Counted from the first letter of the stretch, positions 9,125-17,203 are shown. The stretch: DNA of 64,000 nt from Actinomyces sp. oral taxon 171 str. F0337 (GCF_005696555.1 NZ_CP040005.1:2108001-2172000); one strand, 5' to 3'. Notes: generated by a model not told the origin, from the sequence alone. Numbers and translations: made by a program.

Positions 9125-9188
9125 TGGAAATCGCCCCGACACCTTGCAACCCCGGGTGGAAACTGGCCCCCATCGGTCACGATGACCG
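9125..9188 (+). promoter_or_regulatory. Candidate operator region of the DUF418 gene
   Basis: Two similar elements, GGAAATCGCCCC (9126-9137) and GGAAACTGGCCCC (9158-9170), lie one after the other in direct orientation. They are followed by an interrupted palindrome CGGTCA-CGA-TGACCG (9174-9188), 24 bp before the ATG. The arrangement suggests binding by a dimeric regulator, possibly the NarL-type regulator encoded upstream. This is inference from position only. Confidence 0.35.
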
Positions 9189-9212
9189 TCGTCGGGCTCT
9201 ACGGTCGGCTCC

Positions 9213-10259
9213 ATGAGTTCCAGCAACCGGTTCCATTTCCTCGACTCCTTGCGCGGCTTCGCCGTCGCAGGCATTCTCCTCGTCAACGCCGCAGATCTCA
9301 TGTGCCTGGGACATGACGTCCCGGTCCGGCCCTTCCAAGCCGTCCCGCTGGCGGAGAACGTCCTGAACTTCCTGGTGGCGACCCGCTTCGTACCGATCTT
9401 CTCCTTCATGTTCGGAATGAGCATGGGGTTCGTCATCGATTCCGCGATCCGCCGGGGTGCCCCTGCATGGAAGATCCTGCTGCGCCGCCTGGCCGCGCTC
9501 CTGGTGATTGGGCTACTCCACTCGATCCTCTATCCCGGTGAGATCCTGCGCGACTACGCGGTTGCGGGAGCCATCCTCCTGCCATTCGCCCTCAAGGTCC
9601 CGCGCTCCGTGCGTCTGGTACTCGGTCTGCTGGCAACGGTCAGCGCCTACGCATTTACAGGAGGAGGGGCACTATCACTGCCCGGGCTGTTCCTTCTGGG
9701 ATCGGCGGCCCAGGCCTACGGCCTTCCGGCACGGCTCGAGCACGCCGACCGTAGGATCGGGGCGGCGACGCTCGTATTCGCAGCCGCCAGCGCGGCCGCG
9801 ATCCCCTGGCAGGCCGCCGAGGGCGGTGATCCCAGGTTCTTCACGGCGGGCGGAGTCGCCGGAGGACTCATGGCCTGTCTCTACGTCTGCCTTCTGGCGC
9901 TGCTCTGGCGCACCCCGGTGCGGCGGGCCCTGAGCGCGGTATTCGAGCCCCTGGGCCGCATGGCGCTGACCTGCTACGTCACCGCTTCCTTCGTCATGGT
10001 GCCGGCGGGAGTGCTGCTCGATTCGCGCTCCACCCATGACGTGATTCCCGGTCTCATCGTCGCTGCCGCGGTTCTGCCCCTCCAATGGGTGTTCTGCCGT
10101 CTTTGGCTCTCCCGGTTCGCCTACGGCCCCCTGGAGTGGGCGTGGCGATGCGTCACCTGGTGGCGGTGGGTTCCGTTGCGGCGCCAGCAGTCACAGCAGC
10201 CTGACAATCAGTCAAGCCCATACAGGTACGCTCGGTTACCGACGACCGGGGTAATGTAG
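9213..10259 (+). CDS. DUF418 family (YeiB-like) integral membrane protein
   Basis: Polytopic membrane protein of 348 residues. The N-terminus FHFLDSLRGFAVAGILLVNA is the typical opening of DUF418/YeiB proteins, which share the acyltransferase-3-like LDxLRGxA pattern. It is followed by about eight to nine hydrophobic spans and the C-terminal DUF418 block (PLGRMALTCYVTASFV ... YGPLEWAWR). No enzymatic activity is established for the family, and transport or envelope roles have been suggested. It follows the two-component genes in the same orientation and could be their output. The product ends in a Gln/Ser-rich hydrophilic tail. Family call is confident, function unknown. Confidence 0.85.
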   Translation: MSSSNRFHFLDSLRGFAVAGILLVNAADLMCLGHDVPVRPFQAVPLAENVLNFLVATRFVPIFSFMFGMSMGFVIDSAIRRGAPAWKILLRRLAALLVIGLLHSILYPGEILRDYAVAGAILLPFALKVPRSVRLVLGLLATVSAYAFTGGGALSLPGLFLLGSAAQAYGLPARLEHADRRIGAATLVFAAASAAAIPWQAAEGGDPRFFTAGGVAGGLMACLYVCLLALLWRTPVRRALSAVFEPLGRMALTCYVTASFVMVPAGVLLDSRSTHDVIPGLIVAAAVLPLQWVFCRLWLSRFAYGPLEWAWRCVTWWRWVPLRRQQSQQPDNQSSPYRYARLPTTGVM

Positions 10260-10362
10260 ACCCTGTACTCTGTATCTCAGGATCCCGACGTCCTCCCGTG
10301 CAGGAGAACAACGAAGAGACCGCCGCCCGTCGTACAGCACTGCTCGCGCCGAGGAGCACCGC

Positions 10363-10728
10363 ATGCCAACCACCTCCAACAAGATGATCGGCGACTTCAG
10401 CGGCAAGCCGGCTTCGGCCGCCATGTACGCGGCAATCGAGTCCTACGCCCTCTCGCTCGGCTCCGTCACGAAGCACCTGACGGCCCAGGTGAGCTTCTCC
10501 GTCAACCGGAAGTTCCTGTGGGTCTGGGCCTATGAGCGGACGGGCGACGGCACCCTGTTCCTCAACGTGAGGCTCGATCGTCCCGTGGAGGATCCGCACT
10601 GCCACCACGTTGACCAGGTCAGTGCCAACAGGTGGAACCACCACGTCGTCGTCAAGACGATGGAGGCCGCGCAGAGTGACTGGCTCAGGGACCTCATTCG
10701 CGCCGGTCACGAGTTCGCCGCCCGGTGA
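10363..10728 (+). CDS. Small DUF5655-like protein of unknown function
   Basis: A 121-residue soluble protein opening MPTTSNKMIGDFSGKPASA. The body is an alpha/beta mix, with KHLTAQVSFSVNRKFLWVWAYERTG followed in turn by LFLNVRLDRPVEDP and a C-terminal helix (SDWLRDLIRAGHEFAAR). This pattern resembles the DUF5655 fold, in which a short domain predicts how a sample behaves in crystallised hypothetical proteins, and no function is known. There is no signal peptide or membrane span. The gene sits alone between the DUF418 gene and the Fic-tail repeat. Its codon use is like the host core. The domain assignment is from memory of the family pattern and is moderate. Confidence 0.6.
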   Translation: MPTTSNKMIGDFSGKPASAAMYAAIESYALSLGSVTKHLTAQVSFSVNRKFLWVWAYERTGDGTLFLNVRLDRPVEDPHCHHVDQVSANRWNHHVVVKTMEAAQSDWLRDLIRAGHEFAAR

Positions 10729-10732
10729 GCAC

Positions 10733-10856
10733 CCCTCACGGGTTCGAGAACCGCTCGTTCATTCCTCACCGGCGACGATCTCAACGAACCTGGCGAAGCG
10801 CGCGTAGTAGTCGTCCTGGAGGGACCTGAAGATCTCTCGCAGGAACCCCGGCTCCT
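10733..10856. repeat. 124-bp direct repeat, copy 1 (Fic gene 3' end)
   Basis: This segment matches 15178-15301 over 124 bp without gaps, with four mismatches by eye. It contains the last ~32 codons of the Fic gene on the minus strand and a little 3' flank. The two copies bracket the island at 10.86-15.18 kb in direct orientation. Confidence 0.9.
10759..10856 (-). pseudogene. Truncated Fic gene, C-terminal fragment
   Basis: Minus-strand reading gives EPGFLREIFRSLQDDYY and then ARFARFVEIVAGEE with a stop. It is identical to the intact Fic protein's C-terminus except for Ile for Thr after FLRE. Homology stops abruptly at 10856, where sequence related to an ISAs1-type transposase takes over. The catalytic HxFxDGNGR region is absent, so this is a dead fragment. 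It was created either by duplication or by disruption of a second Fic copy. Confidence 0.85.
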
Positions 10857-10879
10857 CAGGGGGTCGGCAAAGTCGGTGG

Positions 10880-11171
10880 ATGAGGGTGTCTGGGCCGTCC
10901 CGGGTCTGCTCACTACCCATGGAGCAAGCCCAGCCCGAGCAGGTTGCCACCTGGGTCCAAGGGCACTGGGGAATCGAGAAGCAGCTCCACTGGATCAGAG
11001 ACGTCATCTTCGACGCGGACCGCCACCAGCTGCGCACCCGCAACGGCCCCGAGATCATAGCCGCACTACGCAACCTGACCACCCGGCCTCATCCGCCTCT
11101 TCCACACCACCAGATCCCTATCAAGACGACCCACACGAGCCATCAGACTACTCACCCAACCAATCCCCTAA
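10880..11171 (+). pseudogene. ISAs1-type (IS4-like) transposase, 3' remnant with a frameshift
   Basis: The frame from about 10898 reads SLPMEQAQPEQVATWV then QGHWGIEKQLHWIRDVIF, followed by RLRT-like ADRHQLRTRNGPEIIAALRNL. This is the conserved C-terminal block of ISAs1-family transposases, including the HWGIE(N/K) motif carrying the last acidic catalytic residue. After ALRNLTT, near 11083, the frame must shift to continue as GLIRLFHTTRSLSRRP, ending at a TAA at 11169-11171. The N-terminal three quarters, including the other catalytic residues, is missing, so the element is dead. It forms the left shoulder of the low-GC RNA-repair gene. Confidence 0.8.
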
Positions 11172-11255
11172 ACCGAGTTTACCGACCTCTTGTGGAGGAC
11201 GGCGTGTCGTTTTCATGCTTCTATTATACTCGGAAGGGCAAGGTTGGTAATGCGG

Positions 11256-13436
11256 CTATACGGCTTTTTCTTGCTCACGTTGCCAGCGGTGACGAACATC
11301 GATAATAGACATCTGAGCCAACACGTCAGTAGGGATGCCCTGCATATAGGCAATGACACGCGCTTCGTACTCAGGATATGGGTAGGCAGCGGCACGCTTT
11401 GGCCTGCGCCCCTCCTTAAGTCCATCAAGCACACCACGCATCCGCTTCCAAAATGAGTAATAATCGAGTTTGGTTTTGACCTGCCAATGCTGAGCATCCT
11501 CTATTACAAAGCCCTCGATTGGTACACCGTCATACAAATAGTCAAGCCCCTGCACCTGCTCATACCAGGCCGCAAACTCCTCCCACGTTTGGAACGTCGC
11601 CGCAAGCCGCTTGGTTTCCATACCAAGCATAGCCGCAAATCGCTCACGCTCAACTTGGTCAACAGCGGCAAATTCCGCCTGGCGATGCACTATGTCGAGC
11701 AAAACAATCCGGTCTTGTACATACTCAATGATGTGTGGATCCTCTGTCGGAAGCATTACTTCACAGACCAAACATGCATTATGCTCGGCAAGATACTGAC
11801 GAATCACATCAACATGCTCGCCATAGCTCTGTAAAAACAGATGGCGAAACCACTCGGCAAATTCACTCTCCGTTGTTGTTTTCGACGCAAAGACGAGGTC
11901 ACCCAGTGTCGCATCATAGCCTACCAAGCCAAGATAACCATTCTCCTTCACCCAGGCGCGCACTGGAAAGACAAGTTGATCTTTGAGCGCAGAAAATTCA
12001 GTTTCTCGTCGCTCACCAATATTGAAGAACTTGTCATAGGCGCGAATTACAATCTCGTTCGTCAGTGTATTCATGAATAGTCCACGAGCTCGCACTGTTT
12101 GCGCTGTCCATTTTTTGTCATAAAACACCTTTGGTTTAAAGTGAAATGAGCTAATATTGCCCGGCAGTGACCGCTCACCAATCAGTTTATTGGCACGCAG
12201 ACCATGGATGAGCGGTGCGTTTTCCGGATGGAGGATGCCTTCAGCCGACTGGTTGCTTACCTCAACGACCGACCAACCCTCCTCGGCAAGCTGAGCAACC
12301 CGTAGCGTGCCACCAAACTCCACTTTGCCCTCGAGATTAAAGCACCGCTGATTATACTGCGCTGGATAATTCTGAGCGTTGCGATGGCCATGCACTTGAT
12401 AGACATTATCAGGGGTATGGGCAACAAAAGCATCGTCAATAGCACCAACCTGCTCATAGCGTCCCACACCACGAATATACTGCTGGCTGGCAAGCAGCAA
12501 AGGACTCTCCGGTAGATTACTCATTCCCGCATGACTCACAAATACTTGTTTATCATTCCATGTGTAGTAGAGAAAATCTTGCATGGAGTTCATCAAGCGA
12601 CTGACAACACGCTTGTCTATATTGGCACGCTCTAACTGCGCTCGAGTTCGGCCATTAAACTCTCGCGCTCTTATAGGTTGGCGATTAAGCCACTGCCAAA
12701 TATAGCCATCATGGTTACCCTCAATAAACGTCACATTCGGCCTGTCGACAAAATTATCGCACACATACTGCAATACTTCTGCATTCTCTGTGCCACGATC
12801 GAGCAGATCACCTGTAAAGATATAATAATCGTGCTCGACATAGGGGTGCTGCTCAAAATATTCACGCAGTGGCGTATAGCATCCTTGGATATCACCAATA
12901 TGGTGAATATGCTCATACTGACTCAAATTGATCGGTTGCTGATATGACGTGATAATCTCTTTTACTTCCGCTGGCTGTATGACAGTGTATCGTTTTGGTA
13001 TAGCACACGTGGAGAGGCGAGCGTGCATCTTCTCGAGAACTGCATCATCGACTACCTTATGTAGTGCACGCTGACGATTACGCTCCAGACAAACCTTGAG
13101 AGGCACATCCGCAAAATCTATAACGTACAGCTTGTAGCGATACTTTCGCGCAAGCCGAGCATACTGCTGAAAGTACGAGCTCGTTGTATGTGTTGCATCA
13201 ACCACAATGAACTCACCACGAGCCATCCGCATGTCAAGCAACTCATGAAGTTGTTGCCACACCCGCCGATCATCCCGATATGGCATAACGATACGTCCTG
13301 CGTCATTCATCACCGGGCCACTATATGCTAGGCGCAGAGCATCAGGAGATAGTGTATATGGGTCAAGTCCAGCAGATTGCAAAAAGGCACTTTTGCCAGA
13401 CCCAGGAATTCCACGTGTAATAAAAAGGTGGCGCAT
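11256..13436 (-). CDS. Three-domain RNA repair enzyme: polynucleotide kinase, metallophosphoesterase, T4 Rnl1-like RNA ligase
   Basis: A 726-residue protein that appears to hold a whole RNA end-healing and sealing pathway. Residues 1-165 are a P-loop polynucleotide 5'-kinase (GIPGSGKS 9-16; DATHTT 80-85; ERNRQR 118-123). Residues 176-395 are a calcineurin-like phosphoesterase (GDIQG 181-185, GDLLDRG 209-215, GNHDG 240-244, SHAG 301-304, HGH 349-351), a candidate 2',3'-phosphatase. Residues ~425-726 resemble T4 RNA ligase 1. They contain ARGLFMN, then YDKFFNIGE, the nucleotidyl motif I KENG (Lys497), motif IV EGFVIE (641-646) and motif V KTK (654-656). The ATG at 13436 has a good purine-rich ribosome site (AGGGAG). 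Codons are AT-rich and unlike all neighbours, and broken transposases flank it. It resembles bacterial Pnkp in layout but has an Rnl1-type ligase. Likely role: repair of tRNA or other RNA cleaved by anticodon nucleases or toxins. Activity is inferred from motifs. Confidence 0.85.
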   Translation of the reverse strand: MRHLFITRGIPGSGKSAFLQSAGLDPYTLSPDALRLAYSGPVMNDAGRIVMPYRDDRRVWQQLHELLDMRMARGEFIVVDATHTTSSYFQQYARLARKYRYKLYVIDFADVPLKVCLERNRQRALHKVVDDAVLEKMHARLSTCAIPKRYTVIQPAEVKEIITSYQQPINLSQYEHIHHIGDIQGCYTPLREYFEQHPYVEHDYYIFTGDLLDRGTENAEVLQYVCDNFVDRPNVTFIEGNHDGYIWQWLNRQPIRAREFNGRTRAQLERANIDKRVVSRLMNSMQDFLYYTWNDKQVFVSHAGMSNLPESPLLLASQQYIRGVGRYEQVGAIDDAFVAHTPDNVYQVHGHRNAQNYPAQYNQRCFNLEGKVEFGGTLRVAQLAEEGWSVVEVSNQSAEGILHPENAPLIHGLRANKLIGERSLPGNISSFHFKPKVFYDKKWTAQTVRARGLFMNTLTNEIVIRAYDKFFNIGERRETEFSALKDQLVFPVRAWVKENGYLGLVGYDATLGDLVFASKTTTESEFAEWFRHLFLQSYGEHVDVIRQYLAEHNACLVCEVMLPTEDPHIIEYVQDRIVLLDIVHRQAEFAAVDQVERERFAAMLGMETKRLAATFQTWEEFAAWYEQVQGLDYLYDGVPIEGFVIEDAQHWQVKTKLDYYSFWKRMRGVLDGLKEGRRPKRAAAYPYPEYEARVIAYMQGIPTDVLAQMSIIDVRHRWQREQEKAV

Positions 13437-13485
13437 ATTCTCTCCCTTTGTAGTGTCGTTTTCGAGATTTCACTTAACTACACCT

Positions 13486-13513
13486 TTTATAGCATATCAG
13501 AACATTGCGCAAA
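13486..13513 (-). promoter_or_regulatory. Probable promoter of the RNA repair gene
   Basis: Read on the minus strand, TTTGCG (-35-like) and TATAAA (-10) are separated by 16 bp. The -10 is extended by an upstream TGC. It lies about 50 bp before the ATG at 13436. A weak inverted repeat (TGTAGT ... ACTACA, 13449-13482) lies between promoter and ribosome site. The AT-rich promoter appears to have travelled with the gene. Confidence 0.5.
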
Positions 13514-13563
13514 CACCAATTACGTATTTCAGTTTTGTGCCTGGCTCATGATGGTGCGGTGGT

Positions 13564-15157
13564 ATGAGCCCGTTTCTGCGTAAGGTCAGGACCTCCTCGG
13601 GGGCGACGGCGGTGCAGATCGCGGTCAAGGAGGACGGCGTGCGCCGGATCGTGGAGCACCTGGGCTCAGCCCATAACAAGACCGAGGTGGCGGCCCTGCT
13701 GGAGGTCGGGCGGCAGAAGATGGCCGCCTGGCAGGGCCAGGGGCTGCTGGACCTGGAGTCCCTGGAACCAGCAGCGGGACGAACCGGCCTGGTAGGCGCA
13801 ACGGTGGAGTCCAAGCGCTCGGGCCTGCTGTGGGACGTTCTGCACGGGGTCTACGCCCGTCTGGGACTGAGGAACGCTACTGGGGGTGATCGGGCGTTTG
13901 AGCAGATGGTCGTCGCGCGCTTGGTCGAGCCGACCACCTGCAAGGCCGACACCCCCAGAGTCCTGTCCGAGATCGGCTGGCCAGCCCCGGCCCACCGCAA
14001 CACCCTGCAAGCCTGCCTGGCCCGGGCCCAAGAGCGGGGCTACCGCCAGGCGATCTCTCAGGCCCTGTTCGATCACGTCACCGCCGGTGGGGGTCTGGCC
14101 CTGTGCCTGCAGGCGTGACCACCTTGTACTTTGAGGCCGAGCGTGAGGATGATCTGCGGCGGGTGGGTTACTCCAAGGAGCGGAGGGTCGACCCCCAGAT
14201 CATCGTCGGGCTGCTGGTCGACCGGGCCGGTTTTCCTCTCCAGGTCGGATACTGGGAGGGGAACAAGGCCGAGACCACCACGATCATCCCCATCGTGGAG
14301 GCCTTCCAGGCCGCCCACGGCATCGCCGAGCTCGTGGTGGTCGCCGACGCAGGCATGCTCTCAGCGGCCAACCTGACGGCCCTGGACGACGCTCGGCTGC
14401 GGTTCATCGCCTGGGGCCCGACAGGTCCGCGCCCCCGGGGATCTGGAGGCGCACTTCCGCTGGAAAGGCGACGCCCCCGCCGACGGGCAGGTCATCGACA
14501 CCATCACCCCCAGGAGGGGCTCGCGGAGCCAGCGTGACGTCAGCAGGCGCCATGAGCCGGTGTGGGACCCGCACACCCATCCAGGCTCGTGGAGGGCGGT
14601 GTGGGCATACTCCAAGCGCCGCGCGGCCCGGGACAACCAGACTCTGACCGCTCAAGCCAATCGCGCCCGGGCCATCCGTCGCCGGTGAGAAGCGTCCCAA
14701 GGGCACGCGTTTTGTCACCGTCCACGCCGGTGACGCCACCCTGGACGAGGCCTCCCTGGCCAGAGCCCGGTCCCTGGTCGGCCTCAAGGGCTACGTCACC
14801 TTTCGTCCCCGCGCATCTGATGGACGCCGGCGATGTCATCTCCTCCTACCACGAGCTGTGGCACGCCCGGGCAGTCCTTCGCCGATGAGCAAGCACGACC
14901 TGAGGGCCCGCCCGGTCTTCCACCACACCCGAGACGCCACCTGGGCCCACCTGACCGTGGTCATGGCCTCCCTGGCCGTAGCCGGCTACCTCCAGGAGGC
15001 CACCGGGATCAGCATCAAACGCGTCATCCGCGCCCTCAAACCCCTCCAAGACGTCACCATCAACCTCAACGGCCACCACCTCACAGCCGCACCGCGTCTG
15101 ACCGACGCCGCCAACGACATCCTCACCACCCCGAGCACCCCACCCCCGGCGCACTAA
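13564..15157 (+). pseudogene. IS1634-family transposase, broken by several frameshifts
   Basis: The opening MSPFLRKVRTSSGATAVQIA, the block EHLGSAHNKTEVAALLE and the block GDRAFEQMVVARLVEPTT are characteristic of IS1634-type (DDE) transposases. The reading frame changes near 14100, where DVTTLYFEAE continues in another frame. The next frame contains VGYSKERRVDPQIIVGLL, then EGNKAETTTI and VVADAGM with a catalytic-type Asp. Further shifts occur near 14440, near 14690 and near 14810. The final piece, HDLRARPVFHHTRDATWAHL followed by AVAGYLQEATG, is the expected C-terminus. The gene is nearly full length but non-functional. I could not identify terminal inverted repeats. It abuts the right copy of the Fic-tail repeat. 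Confidence 0.85.
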
Positions 15158-15177
15158 GCGTCATGAGTCAGGAGCGC

Positions 15178-15301
15178 CCCTCACGGGTTCGAGGACCGCT
15201 CGTTCATTCCTCACCGGCGACGATCTCAACGAACCTGGCGAAGCGCGCGTAGTAGTCGTCCTGGAGGGACCGGAAGGTCTCCCGCAGGAACCCCGGCTCC
15301 T
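15178..15301. repeat. 124-bp direct repeat, copy 2 (3' end of intact Fic gene)
   Basis: Partner of the repeat at 10733-10856, offset by exactly 4445 bp. This copy is continuous with the complete Fic gene, so it is the original locus and the left copy is the duplicate. Confidence 0.9.
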
Positions 15302-15947
15302 GCTCGTACTCGCTCAGGCCGCGGTAGTAGAAAGCCTTGGTCGAGTCGAGCACGATGAACGGCATGATGCCGTTGTCCAGGCACTGCTGGAACATGAGGA
15401 TCCGCCCCACCCGACCGTTGCCGTCCTGGAAGGGGTGGATGACCTCAAAGCGGTAGTGGAAGTCGGCGATGTCATCAAAGGTCATGCTCGCCGGGGTGCG
15501 CGCGATGAGATCGTCGATGGCGAGCGCGACATGTTCGGGCGCCACGGTCTCGCGTCCGCCCACCACGTTGGGAAGGCGCTTGTAGTCCCCGACGGCGAAC
15601 GAAGGCCGCCGTGCATCTGCGGTCCCCTGTTTGAGAACTCGGTGGTAGTCCTTCATCGTCTCAGCGGTGATCGGCTCGCCGAGGCGGTCGATCATCTCAT
15701 CGAACAGCTCGAAGGAGTTGACCGCCTCCACGACGTCATCAACGAGGACGTTCTCTCCCGTAATGGTGCGGGTCTCGTAAATGAACCGGGTCTGCTCCTC
15801 ATCGAGCCGGCTGCCCTCGATACGGTTGGAGTTGTACGCCATGAGCACCTGGTTGAGGTGGTACAAGCCGCCCTTCATCCGCGTGCGGCGCTGATCGCGC
15901 AGGGTCCGGGCGAAGCTGCGGGCGTCAATGGCGTACTCGTCGGTCAT
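15204..15947 (-). CDS. Fic family protein (predicted AMP/NMP-transferase) with N-terminal inhibitory motif
   Basis: Complete 247-residue Fic-domain protein. Fic enzymes transfer AMP or other phosphate-containing groups from nucleotides onto hydroxyls of target proteins. The catalytic loop HPFQDGNGRVGR starts at His171 and is intact. The N-terminal helix carries SNRIEG (Ser40 to Gly45), which matches the (S/T)xxxE(G/N) inhibitory motif. This makes it a class II (self-inhibited) Fic that needs no separate antitoxin. The flap (PSFAVGDYKRLPN) is in the usual place before the loop. The ATG at 15947 is preceded by GAAGGAG. A perfect palindrome lies 14 bp upstream of the start, suggesting tight or autogenous regulation. 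Its 3' end is duplicated at 10.7 kb. It diverges from mnmA. Substrate unknown. Confidence 0.92.
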   Translation of the reverse strand: MTDEYAIDARSFARTLRDQRRTRMKGGLYHLNQVLMAYNSNRIEGSRLDEEQTRFIYETRTITGENVLVDDVVEAVNSFELFDEMIDRLGEPITAETMKDYHRVLKQGTADARRPSFAVGDYKRLPNVVGGRETVAPEHVALAIDDLIARTPASMTFDDIADFHYRFEVIHPFQDGNGRVGRILMFQQCLDNGIMPFIVLDSTKAFYYRGLSEYEQEPGFLRETFRSLQDDYYARFARFVEIVAGEE

Positions 15948-15960
15948 CGGGCTCCTTCAT

Positions 15961-15980
15961 CTGGGATAAATATATCCCAG
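15961..15980. promoter_or_regulatory. Perfect 20-bp palindromic operator upstream of the Fic gene
   Basis: Arms CTGGGATA and TATCCCAG flank a 4-bp AT centre with no mismatch. It lies between the Fic start (15947) and mnmA (16082), 14 bp from the Fic ATG, and overlaps where a -10 or transcript start would be. A dimeric repressor is likely; none is encoded next to it. Confidence 0.65.
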
Positions 15981-16081
15981 CGGCAACTACCTCACTGTCC
16001 CCTGCTCCCCACCACCGTCAACCTGCGGTAGCCTGCCACGGCCCGTAGCAACGGCTACCCGTCTGCCTGAAGGAGACCCTC

Positions 16082-17203
16082 GTGCGCGTTCTGGCCGCCC
16101 TGTCCGGCGGAGTCGACTCCGCCGTGGCCGCGGCGCGCGCCGTCGACGCCGGTCACGAGGTCGTGGGCGTCCACATGGCCCTGACCCGCAACCGGACCCA
16201 GACCCGCTCGGGCTCGCGCGGCTGCTGCTCCATCGAGGACTCCGCCGACGCCCGTTGGGCCGCCCAGATCCTGGGCATCCCCTTCTACGTGTGGGACCTG
16301 TCCGAGGAGTTCGAGGAGCGCGTCGTGGCCGACTTCCTCGACGAGTACCGCGCCGGGCGCACCCCCAACCCCTGCGTGCGCTGCAACGAGCGCGTCAAGT
16401 TCGACGCCCTGCTCGAGCGCGCCCTGGCCCTGGGATTCGACGCCGTCGCCACCGGCCACTACGCCCGCCTCACCGGCGGTGCCGCCTCCAGTCGCCCAGG
16501 CGAGACCACCGGCCTAACACTGCGCCGCGCCGCCGACGCAGCTAAAGACCAGTCCTACGTCCTGGCGGTCTCCGGCCGCGACGGCTTGTCCCGCGCCCTC
16601 TTCCCACTCGGTGACGCCCCCTCCAAGGCAGATGTACGCGCCGAAGCAGAGCGACGCGGCCTCCCGGTGGCCTCCAAGCCCGACTCCTACGACATCTGCT
16701 TCGTCGCCGACGGCGACACCCGCGGCTTCCTCACCCGCAGCCTCGGCGTTCACGAAGGCACCCTGGTCTCCCCCGACGGCGACGTCCTCGGCACCCACGA
16801 CGGCTACTTCGGCTTCACAGTCGGCCAGCGCAAAGGCCTGGGCCTGACCCGCCCGGCCCCCGACGGACGGCCCCGCTACGTCATCGAGACCCGGCCCTCC
16901 ACCAACGAAGTCGTCGTCGGCCCCGAAGAACTGCTCAGCCGCAAGAGCGTCGACGGCAACAACCTCATCCTCCTGGCCGACCCCCTCCCCCTCAACGACG
17001 GCGACCTCGGCTGGCAGGACGTGACCATCCAGGTGCGCGCCCACGGACGCCCCCTCCCCGCTGACGTTGCCGTCGATGTCGAGACCGGAACGCTGCGGGC
17101 CAAGTTGCACCACCCTTTGCGAGGCCTGGCGGCCGGCCAATCCGTCGTCGTCTACGGCGGCGACTCCGGTGACCAGGTACTGGCTCAGGCAACCGTGGCC
17201 TGA
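16082..17203 (+). CDS. mnmA: tRNA-specific 2-thiouridylase MnmA
   Basis: Adds sulfur to position 2 of the wobble uridine in tRNA-Lys, -Glu and -Gln, using ATP to adenylate the base and a persulfide relayed from a cysteine desulfurase. The 373-residue product has the PP-loop SGGVDS at residues 9-14 and the paired catalytic cysteines: Cys98 in NPCVRCN and Cys206 in SYDICFV. The substrate-binding block [10 protein letters not shown] is also present. The GTG start at 16082 is preceded by AAGGAG at a suitable distance. The matching cysteine desulfurase is about 9 kb upstream on the same strand, separated by an accessory region. Length and motifs are typical. Confidence 0.96.
   Translation: MRVLAALSGGVDSAVAAARAVDAGHEVVGVHMALTRNRTQTRSGSRGCCSIEDSADARWAAQILGIPFYVWDLSEEFEERVVADFLDEYRAGRTPNPCVRCNERVKFDALLERALALGFDAVATGHYARLTGGAASSRPGETTGLTLRRAADAAKDQSYVLAVSGRDGLSRALFPLGDAPSKADVRAEAERRGLPVASKPDSYDICFVADGDTRGFLTRSLGVHEGTLVSPDGDVLGTHDGYFGFTVGQRKGLGLTRPAPDGRPRYVIETRPSTNEVVVGPEELLSRKSVDGNNLILLADPLPLNDGDLGWQDVTIQVRAHGRPLPADVAVDVETGTLRAKLHHPLRGLAAGQSVVVYGGDSGDQVLAQATVA

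Noticed and set aside
13564..15157. Functional transposase
   Set aside because: Homology to IS1634-type transposases is scattered over three or more frames, so no active enzyme can be made from it.
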